Below, in pieces: positions 40,787 through 41,965 of a DNA stretch of 41,965 bases. The stretch covers positions 1 through 41,965 of the forward strand of contig DATFXF010000156.1 in the NCBI GenBank assembly GCA_035258565.1, written 5' to 3'. The position numbers and the translations under genes are program-made. The notes under the pieces were generated by a model, which saw only the letters and a program-made list of their open reading frames with translations, did no database searches and was not told the origin of the DNA. How positions within the stretch are numbered: position 1 is the stretch's first letter; every line of letters begins with the position of its first letter. Source of the DNA: DATFXF01 sp035258565 (GTDB taxonomy: Bacteria > Acidobacteriota > Terriglobia > Acidiferrales > UBA7541).

Positions 40787-41824
40787 CTAGCGCTTGGGCG
40801 TGGTGACTGGGGAGCTCTTTCGAGTTGGCGCTGGGGGCAACCGATCAAGCATCTGCTCCGTCAGTTCGATGTTCAGGCGCACGCGCAGGTCGTTGCGGGA
40901 AACTTCGATGCCCCTGAGCATGGCCTCGAGCAGCCGAGTGGTTTCCGGCTCGAGTCGCTGTCGCGTTTTCGGATCGGCGAGCGCAGCTTGCCCCAGGACT
41001 CGCAATCCGTCCAGCGTGCCTGCAAGTTGACGCGCGTTCTCTTGGGTAGCGCACTCGCCTTCGAGCAAGACCTTCAGCCGATCGCCTTCCGGACGCGCCG
41101 CCAGCGTGAACCAACGCAAGCTGCGAACCAGGTTGCTGAATTCGTCTGAACGCAGGCCGCCGGGCGCAAAGTTCTCGGGCAACTGCCCCACTTGACCCAC
41201 GGCAAAGGCGGGCGAATCTGCCAGGCGCGAAATGCGCTCGCGCATGGCGGGTTGAGATGGGCCCGGTTCTCGCCCGGCGAGGAGCCGCTCGAGCACCCCC
41301 CGAGCGTCGGGCCCATCGGCCAGGGCTACGCGATTAGGTCCCAGAAAAGCCAAGGCCACGGGCTTTTTGGAAGGCGGGCGGGGCGGAAGCAAGAACACCT
41401 CGGCATCGCCGTGTCGCTCCCGTTGGCCGCTCCCGAGCGCATAGTTCGAGATTCTTTCCCGATCGAAGCGCCCCTCCGCCAGAGCCACATTCAGGCTGGC
41501 GGAAGGGTCGGGCCGCACCGCGAACACAACTCGGTCCAAGTCCCGGGTGTAGTCGAAACCTGTGGCGCGGACAAACCGAGCATACTCGGGGTCTTCCTGA
41601 GGGGAGGGTGCAACGGCCGCCAGGTGAACGAGAAAGGAAGAGGTGCGCAAGCGAGCTAAGTCCAGGTAGAATAGGTAGGCGGTGTCGGGCGGAACAAGGG
41701 AAACTAGCTCCGGGATGTTCCCGCGCTGTGCTGCGCGCGAGCCCCAGCGCGCATAGTAGAGCGCCAAAGCGGACACGCTCAAAACCAGGAGCAAGACGAG
41801 GGCAGCGCGTTTGGACATAGGCAC
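40787..41824 (-). CDS. Exported/anchored protein of unknown function
   Basis: A 345-aa protein. The GTG at 41824 has GGGAGG 10 nt upstream; ATG 41818 is an alternative. The N-terminus is a signal anchor at about 6-25 (AALVLLLVLSVSALALYYA). The body starts with SLVPPDTAYLFYLDLARLR, then FVRATGFDYTRDLDRVVFAVRP, a layout I associate with acidobacterial hypothetical proteins related to DUF3352. It has no catalytic motif that I can see, and a Pro/Lys/Thr-rich tail. The 141 bp upstream, to the window end, hold no gene that I can support. Confidence 0.7.
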   Translation of the reverse strand: MPMSKRAALVLLLVLSVSALALYYARWGSRAAQRGNIPELVSLVPPDTAYLFYLDLARLRTSSFLVHLAAVAPSPQEDPEYARFVRATGFDYTRDLDRVVFAVRPDPSASLNVALAEGRFDRERISNYALGSGQRERHGDAEVFLLPPRPPSKKPVALAFLGPNRVALADGPDARGVLERLLAGREPGPSQPAMRERISRLADSPAFAVGQVGQLPENFAPGGLRSDEFSNLVRSLRWFTLAARPEGDRLKVLLEGECATQENARQLAGTLDGLRVLGQAALADPKTRQRLEPETTRLLEAMLRGIEVSRNDLRVRLNIELTEQMLDRLPPAPTRKSSPVTTPKR

Positions 41825-41965
41825 AGAAGCGAGGCCTCCCAGGCGACGCCCCCTCTCGATTCTCTCATTGTCACGCCACGTTCGGCTAGAGGGCCGCTTT
41901 GTAAGGGGCGCGAAAGGGCCTTTGCACTTTGGGTCTTTACCCCCGGGGCGGGGTTGGCCCCGAGC

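Noticed and set aside
41926..41965. G/C-rich inverted repeats at the right edge (GGGTCTTTACCC and CGGGGC...GCCCCG)
   Set aside because: Short, at the window end, with no T-run or gene context visible.

Overview
The window looks like chromosomal core sequence from a GC-rich, diderm bacterium, most likely an Acidobacteriota member. This is inferred from gene content, not measured. It has TonB-type energy transducers, DUF4097 beta-helix proteins behind an ECF sigma/anti-sigma pair, a dnaK-dnaJ-hspR cluster, rpsA next to an IHF/HU gene, and many small proteins of the kind seen in acidobacterial genomes. I see no rRNA, tRNA, CRISPR array, insertion sequence, prophage or plasmid origin. Spacing is tight and genes lie on both strands.

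Layout. 1-1770 (+): the 3' end of a DUF4097-like gene, aroK, and an overlapping exported protein. 1821-7088 (-): an operon-like run of ECF sigma factor, zinc-finger anti-sigma factor with HEAT repeats, DUF4097-coiled coil-TonB_C fusion, second DUF4097 protein and a twin-PDZ protein. This is the best candidate for a little-described system, probably envelope-stress sensing. 7269-10947 (-): a very large CPBP-type membrane protease with a duplicated extracytoplasmic module, plus a small membrane protein. 11218-15683 (+): recG, rsmD and a proline-rich TonB. 15727-19502 (-): PilZ protein, 75-aa protein, diacylglycerol-type glycosyltransferase, HAD phosphatase and PLP enzyme. 19652-21132 (+): a tandem-PilZ gene broken by two compensating frameshifts, and an alpha/beta hydrolase. 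21184-25697 (-): aldo/keto reductase, a UvrC-like protein with a degraded nuclease domain, acyl-CoA dehydrogenase, HIT hydrolase and IHF/HU protein. 25850-28868 (-): rpsA and a DnaC/DnaI-like ATPase. 29053-33051 (-): dnaK, an unknown 126-aa protein, dnaJ and hspR. 33407-36900 (+): DsbA-like thioredoxin, MauE/DoxX membrane protein and a class A PBP. 36942-37860: a divergent VOC/MarR pair. 38035-41824: a small exported protein (+), thiL (-), an M23 peptidase (+) and an exported unknown protein (-).

Regulation is unusually readable. The dnaK promoter is a perfect TTGACA-17-TATAAT with an HspR operator (HAIR) laid over its -35 box and spacer, and hspR is the last gene of that operon. The MarR/VOC intergenic region has two 13-bp palindromes, 50 bp apart, placed on two overlapping divergent promoters. 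Several genes have a -10 box only 6-10 nt before the start codon, which predicts leaderless mRNAs; I used this to choose starts. Most start choices that differ from the longest open frame rest on a visible Shine-Dalgarno sequence (SD) or on such a promoter.

All assignments come from reading motifs by eye. No database search or folding program was run.
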